This document shows, piece after piece, positions 5,721 to 5,847 of a stretch of DNA of 5,847 nucleotides. This DNA is from Clostridia bacterium (GTDB lineage: Bacteria > Bacillota_A > Clostridia > Oscillospirales > CAG-272). The translations under genes were made by a program, and so were the position numbers. Where the stretch lies: NCBI GenBank assembly GCA_017626655.1, contig JAGAIH010000303.1:1-5847 (forward strand), written 5' to 3'. The first letter of the stretch is position 1. Every line of letters begins with the position of its first letter. The notes beneath the pieces were generated by a model, which was given only the letters and a program-made list of their open reading frames with translations, was not told the DNA's origin and searched no databases.

Positions 5721-5847
5721 ATGGAACACAGCGAGATCCTGGAGCTATACCTGAGAAACGATCCCCGCGCCGCCGAGGCTTGCTACGACCGTTACGGCTA
5801 CCCCTGCAAGAGAATCGCCATGAATATCCTGGCGGGCGAGCAGGAGG
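5721..5847 (+). CDS. RNA polymerase sigma-70 family (ECF-type) sigma factor, N-terminal fragment
   Basis: Only the first 42 codons are in the window. The protein starts MEHSEILELYLRNDPRAAE and continues through CYDRYGYPCKRIAMNILAGEQE. This fits the beginning of sigma region 2 in ECF-type factors of Clostridia: an 'EILELY..RD..A' helix, then 'YG..C..IA.NIL', then a 'gEdAEEC.ND' stretch that would begin at the cut edge. The start at 5721 has AAGGAG 6 nt upstream and a promoter about 40 bp upstream. The gene is divergent from the transketolase operon across a 256-bp shared region. The DNA-binding region 4 and any anti-sigma partner lie outside the window, so the regulon cannot be judged. The family call is from recognised pattern, and the truncated length keeps confidence below certain. 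Confidence 0.8.
   Translation, partial: MEHSEILELYLRNDPRAAEACYDRYGYPCKRIAMNILAGEQE

Overview
The window looks like a chromosomal segment from a moderately high-GC Firmicute, most likely a gut-type Clostridia lineage (Oscillospiraceae or a relative). This lineage call is inferred from four things: transketolase split into two genes, strong AGGAGG-type ribosome binding sites, near-consensus sigma-A promoters in AT-rich gaps, and a sigma factor whose N-terminus resembles clostridial ECF proteins. No mobile element, CRISPR array, rRNA or tRNA was seen. Coding density is high and most of the window is transcribed from the minus strand.

Layout, read in the minus-strand direction from the right. 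(1) 5465-5720 is a divergent intergenic region. It carries a consensus promoter for transketolase on the minus strand and a promoter for a sigma-70/ECF-type sigma factor on the plus strand; the sigma gene starts at 5721 and is cut by the window edge. The region also holds a 20-bp palindrome at the transketolase transcription start and a tandem 22-bp repeat just upstream of the sigma promoter. (2) 3658-5464 is a two-gene operon for the N-terminal (TPP-binding) and C-terminal (pyrimidine-binding and C-terminal domain) halves of transketolase, closed by an intrinsic terminator at 3610-3647. (3) 717-3600 is a potassium-uptake operon, trkA then trkH, with its own promoter and an intrinsic terminator at 674-703. 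(4) 112-633 is a monocistronic-looking gene for a small four-helix membrane protein of the DUF2975 type, with a consensus extended -10 promoter. (5) 1-111 holds a perfect 10-bp hairpin and a weakly supported reading frame that runs off the left edge.

Functionally, TrkA (cytoplasmic NAD-binding gating subunit) and TrkH (membrane pore) form one K+ transporter. The two transketolase halves form one heteromeric enzyme of the non-oxidative pentose phosphate pathway. The DUF2975 protein and the sigma factor are not obviously linked to either. The genes themselves are ordinary housekeeping or regulatory families. The less expected material lies in the intergenic regions: unexplained dyads and repeats placed where transcription factors would bind.
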